Assembly: GCA_030680175.1 (NCBI GenBank) | Contig: JAUXWO010000070.1 | Coordinates: 28,896-92,895 of the forward strand | Direction: 5' to 3' | From: Vicinamibacterales bacterium | GTDB lineage: Bacteria > Acidobacteriota > Vicinamibacteria > Vicinamibacterales > UBA2999 | Length of the DNA: 64,000 bases | Part shown: piece by piece, positions 44,268 to 52,968 of the stretch | Layout: the number at the start of each line of letters is the position of its first letter | How positions within the stretch are numbered: the stretch's first letter is position 1 | Notes under the pieces: generated by a model | What the model was told of the DNA's origin: nothing | Seen by the model: the letters and a program-made list of their open reading frames with translations, nothing else | Database searches by the model: none | Translations under genes and position numbers: made by a program

Positions 44268-46304
44268 TTACCCCCCGTGACGCACGGGCGGCGACGTGGC
44301 AGCGCCCGCCCGCAGGTAGCGGCCGTACCACGCCAGGTACCGTTCCAGCCGGTCGCGCTGGAAGCTCAGCTTCGTCAGCCCGTGGTTCTGGCCGGGATAG
44401 ACCACGAGCTCTGTCGGCACCTTCAGCGTCTTGAGCGCCTGGTACATCTGTTCGCTGCCGAGGATCGGCACGTTCCAGTCGTCCTCGCCGCCCATGTAGA
44501 GGGTCGGCGTGGTGATGCGGTTGGCATTGAAGAACGCGTACGACGACGTGATCCAGAGCGCCGTGTTCTCCCACGGCGGGCCGAACTCGTTGTCGTAGAG
44601 AAACGTGTACTGCTCGTGCCCGTAGAGCGCGGTGCGGTTGGCGCTGCCCGCGCCGCTGATCCCGGCCTTGAAGCGCGTGTCGCTGGCGATGATGAAGTTG
44701 GTCATCAGGCCGCCGTAGCTCCAGCCGCCGAGGCCGAGCCGGTCGGGATCGGCGACACCCTGCGCCACCAGATAGTCCACGCCGGCCAGCACGTCGGCCA
44801 CCTCGAGGCGGCCCCAGTCGGCGAAGATCGCCTCGCTGAACGCCGCGCCGCGGCCTGAACTGCCGCGGTAGTTGATGTTCACCACGGCGTAGCCATGGGC
44901 GGCGAAGAGCTGCCGCTCGAAGTTGAACCCGTGGGTGTCCTGCGCGGTGGGCCCGCCATGGATGCGCACGAGCAGCGGCACACGCGTGCCGGCGCGGTGC
45001 CCCGCCGGCCTGGTCAGCAGCGCCCCGACGCGCGTGCCGTCCGCGCTCGGAAAGTCGATCGCCTCGGCCGGCTGCAGCACGAGCTCCGCCACCAGGGCGT
45101 CGTTGTGCATCGTCAGCCGGCGCGGCCCCGAGGGTTCGATCGCGTAGATCTCTCCAGGCTGGGTATCCGACGTGATCAGCGCCGCCAGCCGCCGCGCCAC
45201 GAGGGACGGCTGACTGACGACGCGGGGGCCGTCGAGGACGCGCTCGACCTCGCCCCCCGCGACGGGCACGCGCGCGAGGTAGACCGTGCGGTCGTCCGCC
45301 ACCGTGACGACGATCGCGCGGCCATCCGCGGTGAACGCCGGCGACGAGACACCGCGGTCGAGGGCCTCGGTGAGGACCCGCGTCTCCCCGCCGGCCGCCG
45401 GCACGACGCCGAGGCGCAGCAGGTTGTGGAAGTCGAACTTCCGCGCGCTGCCCCGCTGGTACGCAATCAGCGTGCTGTCGGGGCTCCACGCGAGCGTGCC
45501 GCCATCCATCCCCTCCCAGGTCGTCAACCGCCGCGAGCGCGCCCCGGCGCGCGCATCGACGACGAAGACGTCGTTGTTGCGCACGCGGTCCCAGTCGTCC
45601 TCGTGATTGCTGACAAACGCGATGCGCGTCCCGTCGGGCGCCCACTGCGGGTCGCTCTCCTCGTAGTCGCCATCCGCCGTCAGCGCCTCGAGGCGGGCCG
45701 AGGCGATGTCGTACAGGTAGAGCCGCGTCCGCACGTCGCCGGTCAGGTACTTCACCCCGTCGCGCTTGAACTGGTAGCGGTTGACGACGATCGGCGCGGC
45801 ATTGCGGTTCTCCGCCGGGGGCTCGTCCCGATAGACGAGCACCAGCCGCGTCGCGTCGGGCGACCATTCGTAGCTGCTGATGCGTCCAGGCAGCGCCGTG
45901 AGCGGCCGCGCTTCGCCACCCGCGCGGCTGAGCACCCAGACTTGCGAGCCTTTCGCCGGGCCCGGCCGCGACGACAGGAAGCTGATGTACCTGCCGTCGG
46001 GACTCCAGCGCGGCGCACTCTCGCTCTCCGGTGAGTGCGTCAGGCGCACCCGCTCGGATCCGTCCCACTTCACCATCCAGAGGTCGGTGTCGCGCCGGTC
46101 CGCGACCAGGTCGGCGCTCGACACGGTGTAGAGCACCCACTCGCCGTCCGGCGACACCTGCGGCGCCCCGACGTCGTGGACGCGGGAGAAGTCGTCCAGG
46201 ACCACCGCCCGCGGCAGCGTCTGGGCCGTGGCCCCGGCTGGCGCCGCCAGTCCGAGGCCCACGATGATGGCCGCGCGAAGGAACGTCGTGATGTGCGTAC
46301 GCAT
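44268..46304 (-). CDS. Secreted S9-family peptidase
   Basis: A 678-residue serine peptidase. It has a signal peptide (residues 1-28, ending GATAQ), a propeller with repeated WSPDG turns (SAPRWSPDGRYISFLSSRPG, YEWSPDATRLVLV, GTLAWSPDSTLIAYQ) and a hydrolase domain with IHGGPTAQDTHGFNFE, GGWSYGGLMTNF carrying Ser529, a GGEDDWNVP Asp region and GQNHGL with the catalytic His. It differs from the S9 enzyme at 22805-24814 in the propeller and oxyanion region. Its start lies 10 nt after the TonB receptor stop and has GGGGAGAGG upstream, so the two form an operon: uptake coupled to peptide breakdown is the likely theme. Confidence 0.92.
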   Translation of the reverse strand: MRTHITTFLRAAIIVGLGLAAPAGATAQTLPRAVVLDDFSRVHDVGAPQVSPDGEWVLYTVSSADLVADRRDTDLWMVKWDGSERVRLTHSPESESAPRWSPDGRYISFLSSRPGPAKGSQVWVLSRAGGEARPLTALPGRISSYEWSPDATRLVLVYRDEPPAENRNAAPIVVNRYQFKRDGVKYLTGDVRTRLYLYDIASARLEALTADGDYEESDPQWAPDGTRIAFVSNHEDDWDRVRNNDVFVVDARAGARSRRLTTWEGMDGGTLAWSPDSTLIAYQRGSARKFDFHNLLRLGVVPAAGGETRVLTEALDRGVSSPAFTADGRAIVVTVADDRTVYLARVPVAGGEVERVLDGPRVVSQPSLVARRLAALITSDTQPGEIYAIEPSGPRRLTMHNDALVAELVLQPAEAIDFPSADGTRVGALLTRPAGHRAGTRVPLLVRIHGGPTAQDTHGFNFERQLFAAHGYAVVNINYRGSSGRGAAFSEAIFADWGRLEVADVLAGVDYLVAQGVADPDRLGLGGWSYGGLMTNFIIASDTRFKAGISGAGSANRTALYGHEQYTFLYDNEFGPPWENTALWITSSYAFFNANRITTPTLYMGGEDDWNVPILGSEQMYQALKTLKVPTELVVYPGQNHGLTKLSFQRDRLERYLAWYGRYLRAGAATSPPVRHGG

Positions 46305-46314
46305 GACCTCTCCC

Positions 46315-49032
46315 CTAGAAACCGAACCGGACACCGAGTTCCACCTGCCGCGGCGTCGCACCGGTGGCAAGCCCCGTGGGCCGCCCGAACGCCGATGACG
46401 TGAGCGTGCCGACGGGCAGGCCGAGATTCGCCCGGTTCAGCAGATTGAAGGCCTCAACGAAGCCCTCGACCGAGTACCGGCCCGCGCGGACGAACTTCGA
46501 CAGCCGTGCGTCCACCTGGACGAAGCCCGGCCCCGTGTTCGTGTTACGGCCCAGACTACCCGAACGCCCGCGGAAGGCGCTGCCGTACGTGGCCCGGTCC
46601 CGTGGGTCGCCGCCCGGCACCAGCAGATCAGGGCGGTCGTTCAGGTTCTGATCGTTGTTGTTGTCAATCCCCGTGGTCACCGTCCAGGGGAGGCCGCGCC
46701 GTGCCTGCACCAGACCGGCGGCCTGCAGGCCGTACGGCAACGCCCACACGACCGACGCGACGATTTGGTGGCGCCGGTCGTTGCTGGCCAACGCCCACTC
46801 GGCCTCGGGGTCGAAGGCGTCCTGCGCCGTGAAGCCGAAGTCCTCGACGTTGCGCCGCTGCGTCGACCACGTATACGCCAGATTGAAGTGCGGCCCGCGG
46901 CCCGCCCGGCGCTCGAACGACACGAGCAGCGAGTCCGACCGGCTCTCCCCCGTCGTCTGGTACTGGACGACACGCTGATAGGCCGCGTCCGGCCTGACCC
47001 CGGTGCCCGGCAACGGCGCGTTGATGTCCACCGCATTGAACAGGTTGTAGCCGAGCGCGCGCACGACGTCGACGCCAAGCGCGAGCCCCGGCCGGAGTTC
47101 GCGGCGCACGCCGGCGCTGAACGTCCGCGTGGACGGCGTGTCGATCTCGGGCGCCGCAATGGTCCGATTCGGCCGTGGCACGGCGATCGTTCCGCCATCG
47201 AACGGGTCGGGATAGCCCGGATTGACCACCGTGATCGCCGTCGAGCGCGCCGAGTTGCTGATGTTGCCCGAGATGTTGTTGAAACCCTGATCGTAGTAGA
47301 TGCCGAACCCGCCACGCACCACGGTCCGCCCGTCGCCGGTGGGCGTGAACACCACGCCGATCCTCGGGCCGACGTTGTCGAGGTCCTGCGCCACATCAAT
47401 CGCCGCCGCCTTCGCGAAGATCGTCTCGGTGTCATACCGGAGGCCCAGGTTGAGCGTCAGCCGATCGTGCGCGCGCCACGTGGTCTGGGCGAACGCGGAG
47501 TAGATCTCGTTCGAGCGGCGGTCGTACCAGTCGCCGATGGTCTGCGTGAACTGGAACGGATAGGTCGACCGGTCGTTCGGATCGAATGGGGCATCCGTGC
47601 GGAACGTGAACGTGCCGTCCTTGTTGCCGAGGAAGTACGTATCCTGTCCGTCCGTCTGGACGTCCACGCCGATCTTGATGTCGTGGCGCCCGAAGGTATG
47701 CGAGAGCGTGTTGACGGCCTGGTAGCGGACCGACGACCAGCCTTGCGGCATGTTGCTGGCCTTGCCCAGGTTGATCGAGGGCCGGCTGATGCTCACACCC
47801 GACGGATCGGAGTACCGATCCACCGTCCAGAACGTCGACAGCGAGCCGCGCAGCAGTCGCAGTTCGTTGACCGTCCGCGACGTCAGCACCGACGTCAGGG
47901 TGACGATGGCATCCGCGTATTCGTTCGCCTGGTCGTGGCCGCGCTCGTACGGATTGAGCCCGCCGATCCCGCCGCCCTCGGTCGTGCTCTGGTCGAAGCG
48001 GTAGCGGACGCCGATTTGATGAGCCTGGCTGGCCTGGAACTCTGACCGCGCGAAGATCTGGTCGCGGGCGCCGGTCCGGGGAAACTCGCGCCGGTCCACC
48101 GGGACGAGCGGCGAGGTGACGACGCTGGTCGTCTCGTCGCGGAGCAGCTCGACCGTCCCGAAGTAGTGCCACCGGTTCTTCAGGATCGGGCCGCCGAGGA
48201 AGCCGCCGGCCCGTTGTTCGCTGAACGGCGCCTCCCCCGACCCCTGCGCCTTCGAGAACGGATTCTGCGCGTCGAAGGCGTCGTCACGGTGAAACGCGAA
48301 CAGGCGGCCGCTCAGGCGGTTGGTGCCCGACCGCGTGACCACGTTGATGAGCGCGCCCGAGGCGAGACCGTGCTCGGCCGCGAACTGGTTCGTGTAGACG
48401 ACGAACTCGCGCACCGCTTCGAGCGAGAGGCTGCCGCGCTGGCCGGCCACGCCCTGTTCGTCGTTGCTGACGCCGTCGATGACGACGCTGTTGTTGCGGC
48501 TCAACTGGCCGCCGGCGTTGATGCCGCCGCCGCCGACGCCCGTCACGCCTGGCGCCAGGTTGGCGAGGCCGGCGAAGTTCCGGCCGGCCAGCGGCAGGTG
48601 GTCCAACTGGGTGGAGGTCACCGTCGTGCCGAGCGCGCTCGACGCGGTGTCGACGAGCGGGGCGCGCGCCTCGACGGTCACCACCTCGGAGATGGACGCC
48701 ACGTGCAGCGCCACGTCCACCGTGGCCGTCTGGCCGACGGTGAGCACGAGCCCGGTCCGCTCGTGGGGCACGAAGCCATCGAGGCTCGCACGCAGCACGT
48801 ACGCCCCTGGCGGCAGGGCCGTCACACGATAGAAGCCGGCGCCATCCGCGGGCGCTTCGCGCACGAGGCCGGTCTCGACGTTCGTGATCACCACCGTGAC
48901 ACCAGGCAAGACCCCGCCTTCGCTGTCGGCCACGACGCCCTGCAGTGCGGCGCTCGTGACCTGCGCGGAGGCGGCGCCCGCCAACGCGAGCCACGCCAAT
49001 GCAACCCCTACCCCTCGAATCAGTCTCTTCAT
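46315..49032 (-). CDS. Oar-like TonB-dependent receptor
   Basis: A 905-residue outer-membrane receptor of the acidobacterial Oar/CarboxypepD_reg type. Signal peptide (ending ASAQ), a carboxypeptidase-regulatory beta domain (about residues 27-110: LQGVVADSEGGVLPGVTVVI), a plug with GGQLSRNNSVVIDGVSNDEQ and SGALINVVTRSGTN, and a long barrel ending GVRFGF, as required for BAM recognition. Such receptors import large or peptide-like substrates. It is the first gene of an operon with the S9 peptidase. The ATG at 49032 has GGAGAAGG upstream. A hairpin lies about 70 nt before the gene. Confidence 0.92.
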   Translation of the reverse strand: MKRLIRGVGVALAWLALAGAASAQVTSAALQGVVADSEGGVLPGVTVVITNVETGLVREAPADGAGFYRVTALPPGAYVLRASLDGFVPHERTGLVLTVGQTATVDVALHVASISEVVTVEARAPLVDTASSALGTTVTSTQLDHLPLAGRNFAGLANLAPGVTGVGGGGINAGGQLSRNNSVVIDGVSNDEQGVAGQRGSLSLEAVREFVVYTNQFAAEHGLASGALINVVTRSGTNRLSGRLFAFHRDDAFDAQNPFSKAQGSGEAPFSEQRAGGFLGGPILKNRWHYFGTVELLRDETTSVVTSPLVPVDRREFPRTGARDQIFARSEFQASQAHQIGVRYRFDQSTTEGGGIGGLNPYERGHDQANEYADAIVTLTSVLTSRTVNELRLLRGSLSTFWTVDRYSDPSGVSISRPSINLGKASNMPQGWSSVRYQAVNTLSHTFGRHDIKIGVDVQTDGQDTYFLGNKDGTFTFRTDAPFDPNDRSTYPFQFTQTIGDWYDRRSNEIYSAFAQTTWRAHDRLTLNLGLRYDTETIFAKAAAIDVAQDLDNVGPRIGVVFTPTGDGRTVVRGGFGIYYDQGFNNISGNISNSARSTAITVVNPGYPDPFDGGTIAVPRPNRTIAAPEIDTPSTRTFSAGVRRELRPGLALGVDVVRALGYNLFNAVDINAPLPGTGVRPDAAYQRVVQYQTTGESRSDSLLVSFERRAGRGPHFNLAYTWSTQRRNVEDFGFTAQDAFDPEAEWALASNDRRHQIVASVVWALPYGLQAAGLVQARRGLPWTVTTGIDNNNDQNLNDRPDLLVPGGDPRDRATYGSAFRGRSGSLGRNTNTGPGFVQVDARLSKFVRAGRYSVEGFVEAFNLLNRANLGLPVGTLTSSAFGRPTGLATGATPRQVELGVRFGF

Positions 49033-49104
49033 GGTTCCTTCTCCTCGACTGGCGGCCGGCCACCCGCGGAGCACGGAACACTTCAGGCGCTGCCGAACGC
49101 AGCG

Positions 49105-49134
49105 AAGGGCCGTCATCCACGGATGACGGCCCTT
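49105..49134 (-). terminator. Strong hairpin in the leader of the TonB receptor operon
   Basis: AAGGGCCGTCAT-CCACGG-ATGACGGCCCTT has perfect 12-bp arms. It lies 72 nt upstream of the TonB receptor start, inside its probable 5' leader. No T-tract follows on the minus strand, so it may be a structural or regulatory hairpin rather than a terminator. Confidence 0.5.
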
Positions 49135-49251
49135 CAACGATCCGCCCGGACTACCCGGACGGACACTCCTGCTGTTGAGACACCCTCATCCACTCGCCTC
49201 GACGTGACAGCGCATTCGACAACGGAGGATGTGGGCAGTGATGAACATGGC

Positions 49252-49342
49252 GGCGATCAGTCGGCTCTCAGCTCTCGGCTCTCGGCTCTCGGCTCTCGGC
49301 TCTCAGCAATCGGCTATCGGCTATCGGCTCTCGGCGATCAGT
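49252..49342. repeat. Heptamer repeat array G
   Basis: About 12 units of the CTCTCGG/CTATCGG class between CGATCAG units at each end; four CTCTCGG copies in a row are identical. It lies between the two hairpins upstream of the TonB receptor gene. The homogeneity suggests recent expansion. Confidence 0.85.
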
Positions 49343-49352
49343 TCCAGAACGC

Positions 49353-49387
49353 AAAAAGGCCCGGACGGCGGTGACGCCATCCGGGCC
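49353..49387 (-). terminator. Intrinsic terminator (minus strand)
   Basis: GGCCCGGATGGC-GTCACC-GCCGTCCGGGCC with 12-bp arms and one mismatch, followed on the minus strand by TTTTT (49357-49353). It is the best Rho-independent terminator in the window. It most likely ends transcription of the small zinc-ribbon gene at 49535-49771. Confidence 0.75.
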
Positions 49388-49413
49388 AGTGTGCAGTTCC
49401 TGTGGTCGTGCGG

Positions 49414-49494
49414 TTACGCGGGCACGATGGACGACACAGCATGGCGCACGGAGGCGTGGCCCCCGAAGTCGCAACACATGCAGGTCATCATCAT
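49414..49494 (-). CDS. Possible 26-residue Cys/Met-rich mini-ORF before the terminator
   Basis: ATG ATG ATG start codons open a short frame with MMMTCMCCDFGGHASVRHAV and a TAA stop 27 nt before the terminator stem. Three of its first eight residues are Cys and two more are His. It lacks a clear ribosome site. It could be a leader peptide, a small metal-binding peptide or chance; I list it as tentative. Confidence 0.25.
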   Translation of the reverse strand: MMMTCMCCDFGGHASVRHAVSSIVPA

Positions 49495-49534
49495 CAACAC
49501 GATGGAGGACTATCCCACGTGACGCCCGTACGTG

Positions 49535-49771
49535 TCAACGGGGTGGCCGACGATCCGCGGCACGGCGACGCAGACGCGCGCCGGCCGGGTCCGCGTGCTG
49601 ACGGCGATCCCAGCTCCGGTTGGCCCAGCCGCGCCAGCGACACGAGACGCAGCGGTATGGCCACTGCTGGGTGAGCCAGTGGCGCAGGCGATCCCACGCG
49701 CCATGGAGGTGCGACGGCCGCAGCGGATAGCGCCCGCAGTGTGGGCACCCCTGGAGCACGCGGTACGACAC
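49535..49771 (-). CDS. Small zinc-ribbon protein
   Basis: A 78-residue protein from a GTG at 49771, which has AGGAG exactly 7 nt upstream. It has a four-cysteine zinc finger split around a helical stretch: GCPHCGRYPLRPSHLHGAWD and WPYRCVSCRWRGWANRSW, a pattern typical of small acidobacterial zinc-ribbon proteins of unknown role. The C-terminus is Arg-rich and may bind nucleic acid. It is divergent from the zinc-ribbon gene at 49972, and its transcript would end at the terminator at 49353-49387. Confidence 0.6.
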   Translation of the reverse strand: MSYRVLQGCPHCGRYPLRPSHLHGAWDRLRHWLTQQWPYRCVSCRWRGWANRSWDRRQHADPAGARLRRRAADRRPPR

Positions 49772-49971
49772 GTGGCGTCTCCTGGCGCAGGCGTTCCCAG
49801 CACGGCAGGGGGGCCAGCGCTGGCGCGAAGCCTGACTGACCCGCATTGTGCCACCTGGGGCGCCGCCCGTGGCGGCGGCGTCGTGGTTTTCGTGCAGGGG
49901 ACTCCCGCCCCTCCGCGCGCGGCGGTGCCTGGGCGGGACGCGCGGCGCCGGCATAGAATCAGACGACCACC

Positions 49972-50607
49972 ATGACGCTCTCCCGCCAGTATCGCGCCGG
50001 TCAATCGGTCGAAGACCACTGCCGTTCGTGCCACGAGGATCGCACGCACACCGTCATCGTCGTGGATGCGCAGGCGCAGCCGCTGCGCGTCTCCTGCGAT
50101 CTCTGCCGATCCGAACACAACTACCGCGGCGGCCCCCGTTTCGGGGGGCCGCGTTCCCCATCCACGGGCGCGCCGCCGGCGCGCGCGCCCCAGACGCCCC
50201 CCGCGGCATTTCCGCTCGTCAGCCCGCGCGAGCGACAGGCCCCGCCCATGCCTCACGACGCCCCGACCGACGACCTCGAACTGCTGATCCGCCGCATCAT
50301 CCGCGAGGAGACCGGGTTGACGCCCGTGGCCCCTGCCGAGAAGTGGCGCGGCGGCGCACTCGTCCTGCAGCCCGGCAAGCCCGGCGTGCAGGAGAAGCGC
50401 TGGCCGATCGAGTCGTTCTTCCACAAGGTCGTGATGCTGCGGAACCGGCTGCGGACGCTCGAGCAGCAGGTGAACGCATCGGACCTGCCCGACGACCAGA
50501 AGCTGAAGATCCAGAGCTACATCACCGGCTGCTACGGTTCGCTCACGAGCTTCAACGTGCTGTTCGCGGATGAGGACGACCGTTTCGTCGGCGCTGCCCA
50601 GGACTAG
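49972..50607 (+). CDS. Zinc-ribbon protein of unknown function
   Basis: A 211-residue protein with an N-terminal double-CxxC ribbon (EDHCRSCHEDRTHTVIVV then VSCDLCRSEHNY), a Pro-rich linker (about residues 55-95) and a helical C-terminal domain (FFHKVVMLRNRLRTLEQQVN, LKIQSYITGCYGSLTSFNVL). The C-terminal domain resembles conserved unnamed proteins in Deltaproteobacteria and Acidobacteriota. It has no export signal. It is divergent from the other zinc-ribbon gene, 200 bp apart. Confidence 0.75.
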   Translation: MTLSRQYRAGQSVEDHCRSCHEDRTHTVIVVDAQAQPLRVSCDLCRSEHNYRGGPRFGGPRSPSTGAPPARAPQTPPAAFPLVSPRERQAPPMPHDAPTDDLELLIRRIIREETGLTPVAPAEKWRGGALVLQPGKPGVQEKRWPIESFFHKVVMLRNRLRTLEQQVNASDLPDDQKLKIQSYITGCYGSLTSFNVLFADEDDRFVGAAQD

Positions 50608-50638
50608 TGAAGGGTCGGTCAGGAATCGCCTTCGCCGG

Positions 50639-50902
50639 TCAGTCTGGTGGAGCGAGCCCGGCCGGGGATTGACGCTTCACGGCCGCGCGATCGCGTCGCC
50701 AGAGCACGGTCTTCCAGACCAGAAGCGCTGACGGGAACAGGTGCCAGACCACATCGAAGAGGTCGAGGGGGCGGGTGAGCGTGCCGTCCATCGCCATGCG
50801 CGCCTTTTCGACGAGGTGCGGCTCGGGAACGAAGGGCGCGCCAAGCATCAGCACGGCGACGACGATCAGGATCGAAAACGGAAGCTCGCGGATGATACGC
50901 AT
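50639..50902 (-). CDS. Small two-helix membrane protein (often labelled RND transporter)
   Basis: An 87-residue protein: helix 1 at residues 8-26 (PFSILIVVAVLMLGAPFVPE), a conserved PEPHLVEK turn and an amphipathic LTRPLDLFDVVWHLFP, then helix 2 and a basic tail. The pattern fits short proteins misnamed RND transporter in databases; it is far too small to be an RND pump. The function is unknown. It converges on the zinc-ribbon gene. Confidence 0.65.
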   Translation of the reverse strand: MRIIRELPFSILIVVAVLMLGAPFVPEPHLVEKARMAMDGTLTRPLDLFDVVWHLFPSALLVWKTVLWRRDRAAVKRQSPAGLAPPD

Positions 50903-51010
50903 GGTGGGTTCAATCAGCTGGTGAACGGGCCGGCACGCGGCAGGCTCCCTGCATCGGGATGGTCAACAGGGGGCGCTCCGGCTCGACCTGCGAGGGCGCG
51001 CCGTCCATGA

Positions 51011-51048
51011 CAAAGGGCCTGGAAGGCATCTGCCTTCCAGGCCCTTTG
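51011..51048. terminator. Perfect 18-bp palindromic hairpin, end of the LVIVD operon
   Basis: CAAAGGGCCTGGAAGGCA-TC-TGCCTTCCAGGCCCTTTG has perfect 18-bp arms, 25 nt after the stop codon of the last LVIVD gene. The short A/T runs at the outer ends could work on both strands. It is the most stable hairpin in the window. Confidence 0.75.
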
Positions 51049-51072
51049 CGTGTGTCGGTCGACCCGGCTTGC

Positions 51073-52968
51073 CTAGCGCAGCCGCGCGGTGCGGGCGGCG
51101 AGGTTCTCGGCCAGGGCGCGCAGACGCGCCTGGTCGCGGCCGCTCGCCGAGGCGGCGGTGCGTTCGAGGTCCGCCGCCAGCGTATCGACCTCCTTCATGA
51201 CCGCGGCCGCATTCGCCTCGCGGCCCGTGCGCAGCTGGTCGAGGCGATCGAGCGCGGCGTTCACGGCCTCGGCGCGTGAGGCCGGCACGGCGTCGGTTCG
51301 CCGCAGCTGATCGAGGTACGCCCGCGCCACCTGCGAGGTGGCCGGCCACTCGATAGCCGGCTGCTCCTGCGCGTTGAAGGTCGACAGCCGGATCTGCGAC
51401 GCGGCGTCGATTTCGTTCTGCGTCAGGTGCGCGCTCGGCAGCAGGCGGAAGATGTCCATCCCGCGCGCGATCTCCGAGCCGTAGACGTGGCCGTTGTACC
51501 AGTAGGTCGACCAGTAGCCGCCCGACATCAGGTGGACGGGGTCCACGGGGCCGCGGTCGAAGTACGCGATCTCGACCGGCTTGGCGGAATCGGTGAAGTC
51601 GAACACCGAGAGCCCGCCCTGGTACCACGCCTGCACCATGATGTCGCGGCCCGGCACCGGGATGAGCGACCCGTTGTGCGCGACGCAGTTCTCCTGCTCG
51701 GACTGCGGCGCCGGCAGCTTGTAGTAGCCCTTGAACACCAGCTTCCGATCGACGATGTCGAAGATGGCGTTGGCGCCCCACTCCATCGGATCGGTCGCGC
51801 GGCAGCGCGGACGCGAGCCGCCGCCCCACTCGTCGGTGAAGACGACCTTGGTGCCGTCGTTGTTGAACGTGGCCGAGTGCCAGTACGCGAAGCTCTTGTC
51901 GACGACCGCGTCGAGGCGCTTCGGGTGCACCGGGTCCGAGATATCCATCAGGATGCCGTTGCCTGAACAGGCGCCGGCGGCCAGGCCGATGGCCGGGTAG
52001 ACCGTGATGTCGTGGCACTGGTTGGTCATGCGCGAGCTCTGCGTGCCCTCGCCGTGGTTGCCGCCCTGCCAGAGGCCGGCGATGTTGCCCTGCTCGTCGG
52101 CGAAGATGCGCGGACGGTTGACGATGCGCGCCTTCTCGGGGGCCGCCACCGGCACGTGGATCACGTCGATGCTGAAGAGCGACGAGTTCTGATCCTCGGG
52201 GCCGGCGTCGGTGCAGCCCTCGAGCTCCTCGCCGGCGCGCGGCGCGCCGGTGCCCGAGCCATACACATAGATGTTGGCCGGGTCCTTCGGGTTCGTCACC
52301 ACCGTGTGCGTGTGCGAGCCGCGGCAGGTCTGGATCGCCGCCAGCTGGCGCGGACGGCTGATGTCGGTGACGTCGAAGATGCGGATGCCGCGGAAGCGCT
52401 CGGCGCTCACGGGCTCGGCCACGCCCTGCACGCCGCAGTCGAGGCGGCCGCGCGTCTGCTCCACCGACATGAACAGGAGGTTGCCGACCACCGACACGTC
52501 CCCCTGGCCGCCGGGGCACACCACCGAGGCGATGAGCCGCGGGTTGCGGGCGTTCTCGATGTCGTAGGTCACGAACCCGTGGTAGTTCCCCACGATCACG
52601 TTGTTGCCCTTGAAGGCCAGGTCGCTGTTGGTGAAGCCGAGCACGTTCGGCACGGGCGGCGGCGGCTCGCCGGCCGCGACGCGGCGCGCCTCCTCTTCCT
52701 TGGCCTTGGCGGCGCGCTCGGCGAACTCCTCGGGCGTGAGCTCGGGCCCGGCGGGGTTGCCGGCCGGCTTCTCGGGATCGAAGAAGCCGTCGGGCTTGGG
52801 CAGGCCCGCGACCCGCTCCATGTTCCAGGCGGCCTCGCCCGCATCGTGCAGGCCCGCCTTGAGGCCCACGCGCGGGTCGTTCATGGCACGCTCCTGCGCC
52901 ACGCCGGCCCCCGCCATCGCGACCGAAAGGGCCGCCGCCCACAGCATTCTGCTGGTCACCGACGTCAT
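51073..52968 (-). CDS. Secreted LVIVD-repeat protein, copy 2
   Basis: A 631-residue protein with a signal peptide (ending AGVAQ) and an LVIVD-type propeller. Conserved blocks are DIENARNPRLIASVVCPGGQ, FRGIRIFDVTDISRPRQLAA, TCRGSHTHTVVTNPKD and FTDEWGGGSRPRCRATDPME. The C-terminal about 80 residues form a coiled helical region ending LAENLAARTARLR. It is the same length as, and highly similar to, the protein at 53645-55540. The start codon overlaps the DUF305 stop as TGATG, so it is third in a coupled operon. LVIVD proteins are presumed extracellular; no activity is established. Confidence 0.88.
   Translation of the reverse strand: MTSVTSRMLWAAALSVAMAGAGVAQERAMNDPRVGLKAGLHDAGEAAWNMERVAGLPKPDGFFDPEKPAGNPAGPELTPEEFAERAAKAKEEEARRVAAGEPPPPVPNVLGFTNSDLAFKGNNVIVGNYHGFVTYDIENARNPRLIASVVCPGGQGDVSVVGNLLFMSVEQTRGRLDCGVQGVAEPVSAERFRGIRIFDVTDISRPRQLAAIQTCRGSHTHTVVTNPKDPANIYVYGSGTGAPRAGEELEGCTDAGPEDQNSSLFSIDVIHVPVAAPEKARIVNRPRIFADEQGNIAGLWQGGNHGEGTQSSRMTNQCHDITVYPAIGLAAGACSGNGILMDISDPVHPKRLDAVVDKSFAYWHSATFNNDGTKVVFTDEWGGGSRPRCRATDPMEWGANAIFDIVDRKLVFKGYYKLPAPQSEQENCVAHNGSLIPVPGRDIMVQAWYQGGLSVFDFTDSAKPVEIAYFDRGPVDPVHLMSGGYWSTYWYNGHVYGSEIARGMDIFRLLPSAHLTQNEIDAASQIRLSTFNAQEQPAIEWPATSQVARAYLDQLRRTDAVPASRAEAVNAALDRLDQLRTGREANAAAVMKEVDTLAADLERTAASASGRDQARLRALAENLAARTARLR

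Noticed and set aside
44158..46140. Long N-terminal extension of the Ser/Thr kinase (open frame continuing to 46140)
   Set aside because: This part overlaps the S9 peptidase in another frame and shows no domain; the kinase begins correctly at MEGTTIGRYRLL with a ribosome site.
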